Origin: Verrucomicrobia bacterium UBA4286
GTDB lineage: Bacteria > Verrucomicrobiota > Kiritimatiellia > RFP12 > UBA1067
Length of the DNA: 9,582 nt
Assembly (NCBI GenBank): GCA_002395905.1
Contig: DGVK01000065.1
Coordinates: forward strand, 1 to 9,582
Reading direction: 5' to 3'
Shown here: one piece after another, positions 3,203 to 9,582 of the stretch
Layout: every line of letters begins with the position of its first letter
Position numbering within the stretch: the first letter of the stretch is position 1
Translations under genes and position numbers: made by a program
Notes under the pieces: generated by a model
What the model saw: only the letters and a program-made list of their open reading frames with translations
What the model was told of the DNA's origin: nothing
Database searches by the model: none

Positions 3203-5143
3203 ATGATGAAGAATGAAATTAAACTGCTGTTGATTATTGGTGGTCTGATTCTTCAGGCCAATGGAGATTCTGTTTATTCCGACCCTGACAGTTCTAGGCT
3301 CGTTATTTCAAATACACCATCAGGGAGAATTGAGTTTAGGACATTCTGGGATAAGCCTGAATTGGAAGAGGTAATTTCAACGGTTCAAGATTCGTTGTTT
3401 TTATATTATCCTTCAGAAACTGGGTATCCGCCTGAAATGTTTCATAATAACTATAATCTTAAACGAGTTGTTTTTTACGGCCCGCCTCCTCATTTTAATT
3501 ACAATGACGCAGTTTATTCTTCAACATTGTTACTTTCGATTATGCGATATTCAGATGCAATCTATTATGCGACTTCATGTTCAAATCAATGGGAGAAAGT
3601 CCTTCGTAATCTAGGGTATGGCGGTAGATATGGCGCTTTTGAAGGCAGTTGGAGTGATGAATCGTGTTTGATTCCTGGGACAGGTAATCTTAAAATAATA
3701 AATCCGCCTGTTGTTACCAACTATGTTTATGCGACAGTGACTAATTACATATATGTAACTGTCACCAACTTTGTTAACACAACCATTACCAACGAGGTGT
3801 TCCACTACTCAACCGTCACCAATGAAATCTTCCACTACACCACCGTCACAAACGTGGTGAAGTATGTGCCAGAGCCGGGGGCGAGTCCGGATGCAGGTTA
3901 TGGGATCGATGTCGGCGCGGGCGGCGAGACGGTGATCGCCGGCGCGGCGGGATGGGATGCGTTCGGCGTCCCGGACGGCATGGAGTGGGACAAGGAGACC
4001 GGCACGTTGAGCGGCCGTGCGAAACTGAGCGGCACATACGACCTCATTCTTGTGAGCGGAAGCGGCGCGGACACCAAGATCATGCGCACCACGCTCATGG
4101 TTGCGCCGTATGACACAATCATCGGCTACGTGGGTGTATCGTTCTCGCAGAGCGGCGCACCGCTCGACAACCTGAAGTCGTACAAGACGCTTCCGGCTGG
4201 ATTGAAGTGGGTAAGCGGCGGTCGCGGGGCGACCGCCCTACCGGGGGTACTACAGGGTGTGCCTACAAAGGCGCAGACCCTGGATCTTGAAACGGTGGAT
4301 GGCGAGCCGGTGAAGATTGAGATAAAGGCGTTGCCGGATTCTGTTGTGGGAACGTTTGACGGGTGCGTCTATTTCCCGCCGAGCGATCCGACGAACGGCA
4401 TCGCCAATATTTGCGACATAGGCGGGACTATCACGCTCACCGCCACGGCGGCAGGGAAGATTTCCGCTTCGGTCAAGACGGCGAAGAAGACGTACAGCTT
4501 CAGCATGGCGTCATGGGCGAAGTTTGCAGAAGGCGATGCGTTTACGCTTGAAGCGAGCGCTGGGCTCAAGACGGGTGAGGCGTTACAGGTCAATGCGACA
4601 GTGTGCGACGGGGCGACGATGGTGCATGCAAAGTTGTCGGGAGGAGAATTCGGCGGTCGTGGGACGTCCACCCTACCTGAGGAGGCCGACGATGACGGAT
4701 GCGTGATGATGCTTGCTAAGGATGTATATTCAAAGAGCGGGGCGAAGTGGATAAACCCAGAAGCGCATGGGTTGATGGCGAAATGCGCAGGCACATACCA
4801 GTTTGGCTTTGACGCGATGGAAGACGGCGGTCTCGGGGTGACCGCCCTACCGGCGTGGACGCTTAGGCCTGTGACGAAAGTAGAGCCTGCTTTTCTGAAG
4901 ATTGTTGTGAAAGACACAGGTGTTGCCACTATTACAGGCTCGTTGCCAGACAAAATGCGTATTAACTGCACGGCAAAAGCGACCGCCACAGAAGAGGGTA
5001 AAGATGGCGTGGTGTTTCGGATTGTTACTGCGGCGTTCCCAGGTAAATATACGGCGGTGCCGTTGTCAATTGTCATTACAAGCGATGGTGCGCCGTTAAA
5101 CGACGAAGAAAACTGTGGCATGGTTTACAGTGTTAAAAGATGA
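3203..5143 (+). CDS. Secreted VTN-repeat/Ig-like (putative Ig, He_PIG-type) surface protein with in-frame REPs
   Basis: The protein has 646 residues. ATG 3203 is chosen because AGGA lies seven bases upstream; GTG 3197 and ATG 3206 are alternatives. The N-terminus (KNEIKLLLIIGGLILQANG) looks like a signal peptide, probably cleaved near residue 21. Residues 22-170 are an unrecognised AT-rich-encoded region. Residues 171-222 are VTN repeats. Residues of about 225-375 hold two Ig-like segments with the GLxW...GTLSG...GTYDL pattern; the second is LPAGLKW...GVLQGVPTKA. Later comes a GTFDGCVY...GTITLTATAAGKISASV segment resembling repeats common in Verrucomicrobia/Planctomycetes surface proteins. 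Three type II REPs encode inserts at residues 339-347, 484-492 and 542-550. The base composition changes sharply near 3870, suggesting a mosaic gene. It ends one base before the rlmI start. Its role is unknown; a cell-envelope or adhesive role is an inference. Confidence 0.75.
   Translation: MMKNEIKLLLIIGGLILQANGDSVYSDPDSSRLVISNTPSGRIEFRTFWDKPELEEVISTVQDSLFLYYPSETGYPPEMFHNNYNLKRVVFYGPPPHFNYNDAVYSSTLLLSIMRYSDAIYYATSCSNQWEKVLRNLGYGGRYGAFEGSWSDESCLIPGTGNLKIINPPVVTNYVYATVTNYIYVTVTNFVNTTITNEVFHYSTVTNEIFHYTTVTNVVKYVPEPGASPDAGYGIDVGAGGETVIAGAAGWDAFGVPDGMEWDKETGTLSGRAKLSGTYDLILVSGSGADTKIMRTTLMVAPYDTIIGYVGVSFSQSGAPLDNLKSYKTLPAGLKWVSGGRGATALPGVLQGVPTKAQTLDLETVDGEPVKIEIKALPDSVVGTFDGCVYFPPSDPTNGIANICDIGGTITLTATAAGKISASVKTAKKTYSFSMASWAKFAEGDAFTLEASAGLKTGEALQVNATVCDGATMVHAKLSGGEFGGRGTSTLPEEADDDGCVMMLAKDVYSKSGAKWINPEAHGLMAKCAGTYQFGFDAMEDGGLGVTALPAWTLRPVTKVEPAFLKIVVKDTGVATITGSLPDKMRINCTAKATATEEGKDGVVFRIVTAAFPGKYTAVPLSIVITSDGAPLNDEENCGMVYSVKR
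3713..3868 (+). repeat. VTN tandem repeat region (six units)
   Basis: The units are VTNYVYAT, VTNYIYVT, VTNFVNTT, ITNEVFHYST, VTNEIFHYTT and VTNVVKYV, so the unit length moves from 8 to 10 residues. The bases are diverged between units although the protein pattern is kept, which points to an old repeat under selection. It separates the AT-rich N-terminal region from the GC-rich Ig-like part and probably forms an extended beta or stalk segment. Confidence 0.8.
4217..4243 (-). repeat. Type II REP, copy 1 (GTAG on minus strand)
   Basis: Arms GGCGGTCGC and GCGACCGCC form a perfect 9-bp stem with a GGG loop, followed by CTACCG. It is translated as GGRGATALP (residues 339-347), inside the second Ig-like segment between LPAGLKWVS and GVLQGVPTKA, where related domains normally have a short turn. 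It has the same layout as type I with a different stem sequence. Confidence 0.85.
4652..4677 (-). repeat. Type II REP, copy 2, degenerate
   Basis: Arms GGCGGTCGT and ACGTCCACC pair at 7 of 9 positions around a GGG loop, followed by CTACC. It is translated as GGRGTSTLP (residues 484-492). The loop, tail and reading frame are kept although the stem has decayed. Confidence 0.75.
4826..4852 (-). repeat. Type II REP, copy 3
   Basis: Arms GGCGGTCTC and GTGACCGCC pair at 8 of 9 positions around a GGG loop, followed by CTACCG. It is translated as GGLGVTALP (residues 542-550), in the same frame and orientation as the other two copies. Confidence 0.82.
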
Positions 5144-5144
5144 T

Positions 5145-6341
5145 ATGGAAAAGATAATCTTAAAGAAAGGACGTGAAAGAAGCGTCCTCAAGCGGCATCC
5201 GTGGGTGTTTTCGGGGGCTGTCGAGTCTGCGCCCGATGGGATCGGCGTCGGCGAGACGGTGGAGGTGGTTGCGCATGACGGCGCGACGCTCGGATACGGC
5301 AGTTTCTCGCCGTTGTCGCAGATTCGTGTGCGCATGCTGTCCTTCGATCCAGCCAAAACGCCAGATGCCGCGTTTATCGAGGCTCGCGTGGCGGCGTCGG
5401 TAGGACGGCGCGCGGACTTCTTCGCGAACGCCTACACGAACGCGATGCGCCTTGTGAACGCAGAGAGCGACGGTCTGCCGGGCGTCGTGGCCGACTATTA
5501 CGCCGGCTGGGTGATTTGCCAGTTCACATCCGCAGGTGCAGAGTTCTGGAAAACGACGGTCGCGTCCGCGCTCATGAAGTTCGCTCCGTTCTGCCAGGGC
5601 GTGGCGGAACGCGCCGATGCAGACGTGCGCGCGAAAGAAGGCCTTGCCGTCGGCGGGTTTGCTGTCATGGAGGGCGCGGAGCCGCCTGAACTCGTCGAGA
5701 TATCGGAAGGTCCCTGCAAGTTTCTTGTCGATGTGCACAAGGGACACAAGACCGGGTTCTATCTCGACCAGCGCGACGCGAGGCTCGCTGTCGGTTCGCT
5801 CGCGAACGGAGCGGAAGTTCTCAACTGTTTCTCTTACACTGGAGGCTTCGGAATATTCGCCCGCCAGTGCGGTGCAATGGCGGTAACACAGGTGGATGTG
5901 TCACGCGACGCGCTTGAACTGGCGAAGAAGAACGAGTCGCTCGTGCATCTCTGCGGCACGACGATGGAGTATGTCGAAGAAGACGTGTTCAAGTATCTTC
6001 GCAGGTGCCGCGACGAGCGCCGCCGGTTCGACATGATCGTGCTTGATCCGCCGAAGTTCGCCGAGTCGCGTTCGCAGGTGATGAAAGCGTCCCGTGGCTA
6101 CAAGGACATCAACCTTCTTGCGATGAAGCTCTTGAAGCCGAACGGGATTCTTGCGACGTTCTCATGCTCCGGCGCAATGGACGAAACGCTATTCTCCAAA
6201 GTTCTTGCCGAGGCGGCGGAGGACGCGGGACGCGACTTCCAGACGATTGCGAAGACGAGGCAGGGCGCCGACCATCCTGTCGCGCTAAGCTTCCCAGAGG
6301 GCGCATATCTAAAGGGCGCGGTGCTGAGGGCGATTGACTGA
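5145..6341 (+). CDS. rlmI: Class I SAM-dependent rRNA methyltransferase, RlmI-like
   Basis: The protein has 398 residues, close to E. coli RlmI (396), which makes m5C1962 in 23S rRNA. The N-terminus KGRERSVLKRHPWVFSGAV begins a PUA RNA-binding domain. The Rossmann methyltransferase domain has KTGFYLDQRD (202-210), the SAM-binding motif VLNCFSYTGGFG (225-236), LDPPKF (300-305) and the catalytic cysteine in FSCSG (C341). ATG 5145 matches the known family start; an upstream in-frame ATG at 5115 would add ten unmatched residues inside the previous gene. Only one base separates it from the preceding stop and no strong ribosome-binding site is visible, so translation by reinitiation is likely. The exact target base (RlmI or a close relative) is inferred. 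Confidence 0.9.
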   Translation: MEKIILKKGRERSVLKRHPWVFSGAVESAPDGIGVGETVEVVAHDGATLGYGSFSPLSQIRVRMLSFDPAKTPDAAFIEARVAASVGRRADFFANAYTNAMRLVNAESDGLPGVVADYYAGWVICQFTSAGAEFWKTTVASALMKFAPFCQGVAERADADVRAKEGLAVGGFAVMEGAEPPELVEISEGPCKFLVDVHKGHKTGFYLDQRDARLAVGSLANGAEVLNCFSYTGGFGIFARQCGAMAVTQVDVSRDALELAKKNESLVHLCGTTMEYVEEDVFKYLRRCRDERRRFDMIVLDPPKFAESRSQVMKASRGYKDINLLAMKLLKPNGILATFSCSGAMDETLFSKVLAEAAEDAGRDFQTIAKTRQGADHPVALSFPEGAYLKGAVLRAID

Positions 6342-6357
6342 CGAAAGGGTACTGGCA

Positions 6358-6723
6358 ATGGAAGAGATTGATTTCGATACCGATTCGTTCGCGGATATAA
6401 TCGCCAAGGACGACCGCTATAATCCGAGAGCCTACGCGCTTCTTATGGACGTCATAGGCTTTCTCGGCGGCGAAAACGGCGACAAGCACATGTCGGGCGA
6501 AGAAATTCTTGACGAATTCCGCGAGAGGGCGCTTGACCAGTACGGGCCGCTGACATACCGCGTTCTTCTGGAGTGGGGGGTGAAATCCACGGAAGACATC
6601 GGCGAGATGATGTTCAATCTCGCCGAGTCGCACCGTATAGGCAGAGACGACGGAGACTCCGCCGAGAGTTTCGTAGGGGGCTATGACTTCAAGGAGGCGT
6701 TTCTGGGCCCTTACGCGACATGA
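6358..6723 (+). CDS. Minf_1886-like conserved protein
   Basis: The 121-residue protein has the pattern of the Minf_1886 family, conserved in Verrucomicrobia and relatives and of unknown function: IIAKDDRYNPRAYALLMDVIGF at the start, then HMSGEEILDEFRERALDQYG, VLLEWGVKSTEDIGEMMFNL, and GGYDFKEAF with a proline near the C-terminus. It is acidic, with no signal peptide or membrane segment, so it is probably cytoplasmic. ATG 6358 has GAAAGGG ten bases upstream; an in-frame TTG at 6334 overlapping rlmI is less likely because the family starts close to EEIDFDTDSFADII. The family name is given from recollection of the motif pattern, without a search. Confidence 0.75.
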   Translation: MEEIDFDTDSFADIIAKDDRYNPRAYALLMDVIGFLGGENGDKHMSGEEILDEFRERALDQYGPLTYRVLLEWGVKSTEDIGEMMFNLAESHRIGRDDGDSAESFVGGYDFKEAFLGPYAT

Positions 6724-6780
6724 TCGGCCTGAAACGCGACACACTGCTATTTCATCTTTGACAATGCAAAAGGAAGCACG

Positions 6781-8043
6781 ATGAGAAAACTCCCGTTCGA
6801 CAAGGCGAAACTTGAAGAGATCGCGGCCAGATGGCCGACGCCGTTCCATATATACGACGCCAAGGCGATCCGCGAGAACGCCAAGAGGCTTAAAAAGGCG
6901 TTTTCCTGGAACAAGGGCTTTCGCGAATACTTCGCGGTCAAGGCGGCGCCAAACCCCCACCTGATGAAACTTCTAAAGGAGTTCGACTTCGGAAGCGACT
7001 GTTCGTCGATGGCCGAACTTGAACTTGCAGCCAAGGTCGGCAACGCAGGCGAGGCGATAATGTTCACGTCCAACGATACGCCGGCAGATGAGTTCCGCCG
7101 CGCATGGGAGCTGGGCGCGATCATCAATCTTGACGACATAACCCATTGGGAGAGCGTTCTCGACGCTGTAAGGCCGGAGAGCTTTGAAGGCCGCGTTTTC
7201 TGCTGCCGATACAATCCTGGTCCGCTGAAAGGCGGCAACGCCATCATCGGCAAGCCGGAAGAAGCCAAGTACGGCATGACGCGCGCACAGCTTTTTGAAT
7301 GCTACGCCAAGATGAAAGCCGCCGGTGTAACGCGCTTCGGTCTGCATACGATGGTCGCGTCAAACGAACTGGATCCCGATTACATAATCGACACGGCCAG
7401 AATGCTTTTCGACCTCGTGGCGGCGCTTTCGGCAGAGACGGGCGTTGAGTTTGAGTTCGTAAACATTGGAGGGGGAATAGGAATTCCATACCGTCCGGAC
7501 CAGCAGGCGATGGATCTTTCCATGGTGGGCGAAGGAATCGAAAAAGCCTACAAGGAAACGATAGCCGCCGCAGGACTCAAGCCGCTCAAGATTTTCATGG
7601 AGTGCGGCCGCTGCATAACGGGTCCGTACGGCTATCTTGTGTCGCGTGTTCTTCATATAAAGAACACGTACCGTCTCTACGCCGGTCTGGACGCGTGCAT
7701 GTCGAACCTTATGCGCCCCGCCCTTTACGGAGCATATCATGAAATCGTCGTTCCAGGCAAAGAGGACTGCGGCGAGACGAGTGTCTACGATGTCACAGGT
7801 TCATTGTGCGAGAACAACGACAAGTTCGCCATCCAGCGGATGCTTCCCGTCCTTGCGCCGGGCGATCTAGTCGTGATCTGCGATGCAGGCGCTCACGGCC
7901 ACGCGATGGGATTCCAGTACAACGGCAAACTGCGCTCGGCGGAACTCCTCCTTGAATCGGACGGCTCTGTGCGCGAGATACGCCGCGCTGAGACGCTTGA
8001 CGACTACTTCGCCACGCTCGACTTCTCGGCGCTAGAGGATTGA
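6781..8043 (+). CDS. lysA: Diaminopimelate decarboxylase (PLP-dependent, fold type III)
   Basis: The 420-residue protein would convert meso-diaminopimelate to lysine and CO2 in the cytoplasm. The PLP lysine is K54 in YFAVKAAPNP. A glycine-rich phosphate-binding loop, GGGIGIPY, is at 230-237. ECGR (274-277) and the active-site GSLCENNDKF (C343, E344) correspond to the family's CESxD region. HTMVAS replaces the usual HIGSQ-type motif, so it belongs to a divergent branch. A related amino-acid or polyamine decarboxylase is possible, although C343-E344 and K54 favour LysA. The start is supported by AAAAGGAAG (6768-6776). The 57-base gap from the previous stop shows no clear terminator or promoter. 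Confidence 0.85.
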   Translation: MRKLPFDKAKLEEIAARWPTPFHIYDAKAIRENAKRLKKAFSWNKGFREYFAVKAAPNPHLMKLLKEFDFGSDCSSMAELELAAKVGNAGEAIMFTSNDTPADEFRRAWELGAIINLDDITHWESVLDAVRPESFEGRVFCCRYNPGPLKGGNAIIGKPEEAKYGMTRAQLFECYAKMKAAGVTRFGLHTMVASNELDPDYIIDTARMLFDLVAALSAETGVEFEFVNIGGGIGIPYRPDQQAMDLSMVGEGIEKAYKETIAAAGLKPLKIFMECGRCITGPYGYLVSRVLHIKNTYRLYAGLDACMSNLMRPALYGAYHEIVVPGKEDCGETSVYDVTGSLCENNDKFAIQRMLPVLAPGDLVVICDAGAHGHAMGFQYNGKLRSAELLLESDGSVREIRRAETLDDYFATLDFSALED

Positions 8044-8049
8044 TTCATC

Positions 8050-9582
8050 ATGAATCAAGCGGAACTGCTATCCCCTGCAGGCGATTTTGAAACAGCTCTC
8101 GCGGCCTTCGAGGCTGGGGCAGACGCCGTATATTGCGGTCTTGCGGACTTCTCTGCGAGGGCGTTCGCGCAGAACTTCACATTCGAGGAGCTTTCACGCC
8201 TCACGGCCTATGCAAGAGAAAAGGGCCGCAAGGTGTATGTTACGTTCAACACCGTCGTCGATGAAGACTCTCTCGACGACGCGATCGCGACTCTCGCGCG
8301 CCTTGAAGAGATCGCGCCTGACGGCGTGATTGTGCAGGATCTTGGTGTGGCGCGTCTATGCCGCAGACACTTCCCCGGCCTCGCCCTCCATGCGTCGACA
8401 CAGCTCGTGGTGCACAATCTCGAAGGTGCGCTCGCTCTTAAAGCGCTTGGATTCGTTCGCGTGGTGCTCGCGCGGGAGCTGTCGCTCGCCGAGATCGCGT
8501 CAATAGCCAGACGCTGCGGCACGCTTGAACTTGAGTGCTTCATCCACGGCGCGCTCTGCTATTCCGTTTCAGGCCTCTGCCTTTTCTCGGCGATGGAAAA
8601 GAACCGCAGCGGCAACCGCGGCAAATGCGCCTATTGCTGCCGCCAGCAGTTCGGCGCAGAGAAGATGATGCCGTTTTCAATGAAGGACCTCCGCCTGGGG
8701 GAGGACGTCCGGAGGCTCGCCGATGCAGGCGTCGCTTCTCTGAAGATAGAAGGGCGCATGAAAAACGCGCTCTATGTGGCGAGCGTCACAAAGTATTACA
8801 GGCAGATTCTCGACGGATGCGCAGGTGAAAAGCCTGTAACAGCAGCCGATCTAGAAACCGTCTTCTCGCGCCGCACGACCGAGCTTCATCTTGACGGACA
8901 TCGCGATGATGTCGTCGATCCTGCCTCTCTCGGACACATCGGCACGCCGGTCGGCACTGTAAAGCGCGTAACCAAAGATCGTGACGGGCGCAGCTGGATA
9001 AGGTTTCATACTGCACGCGCGCTTGAGAAACACGACGGCCTGCAGTTCGCCTCGCAGGACGGCGGCAGGCCGGTCGGATTCGGCATAACGGAAATGCGCC
9101 GCTCGATTTCGCGCGCGAATGTGTTCGAGGTCGCGGCAGGTGCGGATGTCGAAATCCTTGTGCCCGACGAACTTGCCGACGTTTGCAGAGGCACTGTCTA
9201 CTGTTCAATGTCCAACGCTGTAAAGCGTCGCTTCCCTGCGCCGGCTTTCCGTCCGAGCGAACATCCCGACGGTGCGATTGTCGATGTGAAGGTGACGCTG
9301 TCGCCCGAGGGGATGAACGCTTCTGCGGCGCTGTTCGGCAAGACGGCGGAATGTGCCGTGGATGTTTCACTCGAGCCTGCAAAGAATCCTGACAAGACCT
9401 ACGCCGCCGTCGAAAAGGCGTTTTCAAAGCTAGGCGAGACGGGCTACAGGCTCGGCAGGCTTTCACTTGTCGATGAAGATCGTGTATTCGCGCCCATAAG
9501 CACGCTTAACGATCTGCGGCGCGACCTTGTCGAGAAGCTCGATGCAGCACGCGACGAGGCTCGTCACGACAAGATCGATGCG
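8050..9582 (+). CDS. U32 family protein, RlhA-like with DUF3656-type C-terminal region (partial at right edge)
   Basis: The frame is open from ATG 8050 to the right edge (511 codons), so the end is missing. The start MNQAELLSPAGDFETALAA is typical of U32 proteins. The signature FIHGALCYSVSGLCLFS (164-180) is followed by RSGNRGKCAYCCRQ with conserved cysteines (C170, C177, C193, C197), probably cluster ligands, and by LKIEGRMKNALYVA (233-246). After the U32 domain, FSRRTTELHLDG and GHIGTPVGTV lead into a region like DUF3656, ending with FAPISTLNDLRRDLVEKL. This layout fits RlhA, which hydroxylates a 23S rRNA cytidine in E. coli, better than the shorter tRNA enzyme TrhP. The older peptidase label is probably not its real activity. 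It starts six bases after lysA. Confidence 0.85.
   Translation, partial: MNQAELLSPAGDFETALAAFEAGADAVYCGLADFSARAFAQNFTFEELSRLTAYAREKGRKVYVTFNTVVDEDSLDDAIATLARLEEIAPDGVIVQDLGVARLCRRHFPGLALHASTQLVVHNLEGALALKALGFVRVVLARELSLAEIASIARRCGTLELECFIHGALCYSVSGLCLFSAMEKNRSGNRGKCAYCCRQQFGAEKMMPFSMKDLRLGEDVRRLADAGVASLKIEGRMKNALYVASVTKYYRQILDGCAGEKPVTAADLETVFSRRTTELHLDGHRDDVVDPASLGHIGTPVGTVKRVTKDRDGRSWIRFHTARALEKHDGLQFASQDGGRPVGFGITEMRRSISRANVFEVAAGADVEILVPDELADVCRGTVYCSMSNAVKRRFPAPAFRPSEHPDGAIVDVKVTLSPEGMNASAALFGKTAECAVDVSLEPAKNPDKTYAAVEKAFSKLGETGYRLGRLSLVDEDRVFAPISTLNDLRRDLVEKLDAARDEARHDKIDA

Noticed and set aside
4369..5121. Long minus-strand ORF (250 codons) opposite the surface-protein gene
   Set aside because: The plus strand carries the signal peptide, VTN repeats and Ig-like motifs; the minus product shows no recognisable domain and is a shadow of GC-rich codons.
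6667..6680. GTAGGG in the Minf_1886-like gene and near 5400 in rlmI as REP tails
   Set aside because: No 9-3-9 palindrome adjoins either site, and both encode normal family residues.
6758..6763. Perfect TTGACA before lysA
   Set aside because: A -10 box at normal spacing would fall at or past the lysA start codon and none is visible there, so it is unlikely to be a -35 element for this gene.
6109..6960. Minus-strand ORF (283 codons) across rlmI, the Minf_1886-like gene and lysA
   Set aside because: It crosses three well-supported plus-strand genes and has no domain-like sequence.
8786..9466. Minus-strand ORF (226 codons) within the U32 gene
   Set aside because: The plus-strand frame is open throughout with clear U32 and DUF3656-like motifs; the minus product is Arg-rich low-complexity shadow sequence.

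Overview
The window comes from a bacterial chromosome, most likely a Kiritimatiellota/Verrucomicrobiota-type anaerobe. The hints are a protein resembling the Minf_1886 family known from Verrucomicrobia, a secreted protein with VTN-rich tandem repeats joined to Ig-like domains, an indolepyruvate:ferredoxin oxidoreductase, and moderately high GC. The phylum is an inference. All recognised genes lie on the + strand and are tightly packed.

Layout. 1-273 is the C-terminal end of iorA (two [4Fe-4S] cluster motifs). 274-493 is a regulatory gap with a degenerate REP palindrome, a sigma70-like promoter, AAGGTCTG inverted and direct repeats, and a possible 45-codon ORF. 494-1990 encodes an AlbA_2/Schlafen-type ATP-binding regulator with a C-terminal winged HTH. 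1987-2841 encodes a REP-associated tyrosine transposase (RAYT), starting in a 4-base ATGA overlap with the regulator. 2867-3187 is an unrecognised, AT-richer small gene. 3203-5143 is a secreted VTN-repeat/Ig-like protein with an AT-rich 5' third and a GC-rich remainder. 5145-6341 (rlmI-like), 6358-6723 (Minf_1886-like), 6781-8043 (diaminopimelate decarboxylase) and 8050 to the right edge (U32 protein, RlhA-like, incomplete) are ordinary housekeeping genes.

The notable system is a set of in-frame palindromic elements. Six near-identical copies (type I) lie inside the RAYT's own coding sequence. Three of a second family (type II) lie inside the secreted-protein gene, and a tail-less type II-like copy lies near the RAYT 3' end. 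Both families have a 9-bp stem, a 3-nt loop and a flanking CTACCG tail. The complement of that tail carries GTAG, the tetranucleotide known to mark the foot of REP hairpins cleaved by RAYT enzymes. All the tailed copies are translated without breaking the frame, as conserved 9-residue inserts. This resembles the protein-coding palindromic elements of Rickettsia more than the extragenic REPs of enterobacteria.

A 44-bp direct repeat (36/44 identical), part of it REP, brackets the AlbA_2 gene. This suggests that the regulator gene was inserted or exchanged between REP-containing sequences and became translationally coupled to the RAYT. Whether the regulator controls the RAYT is not known.
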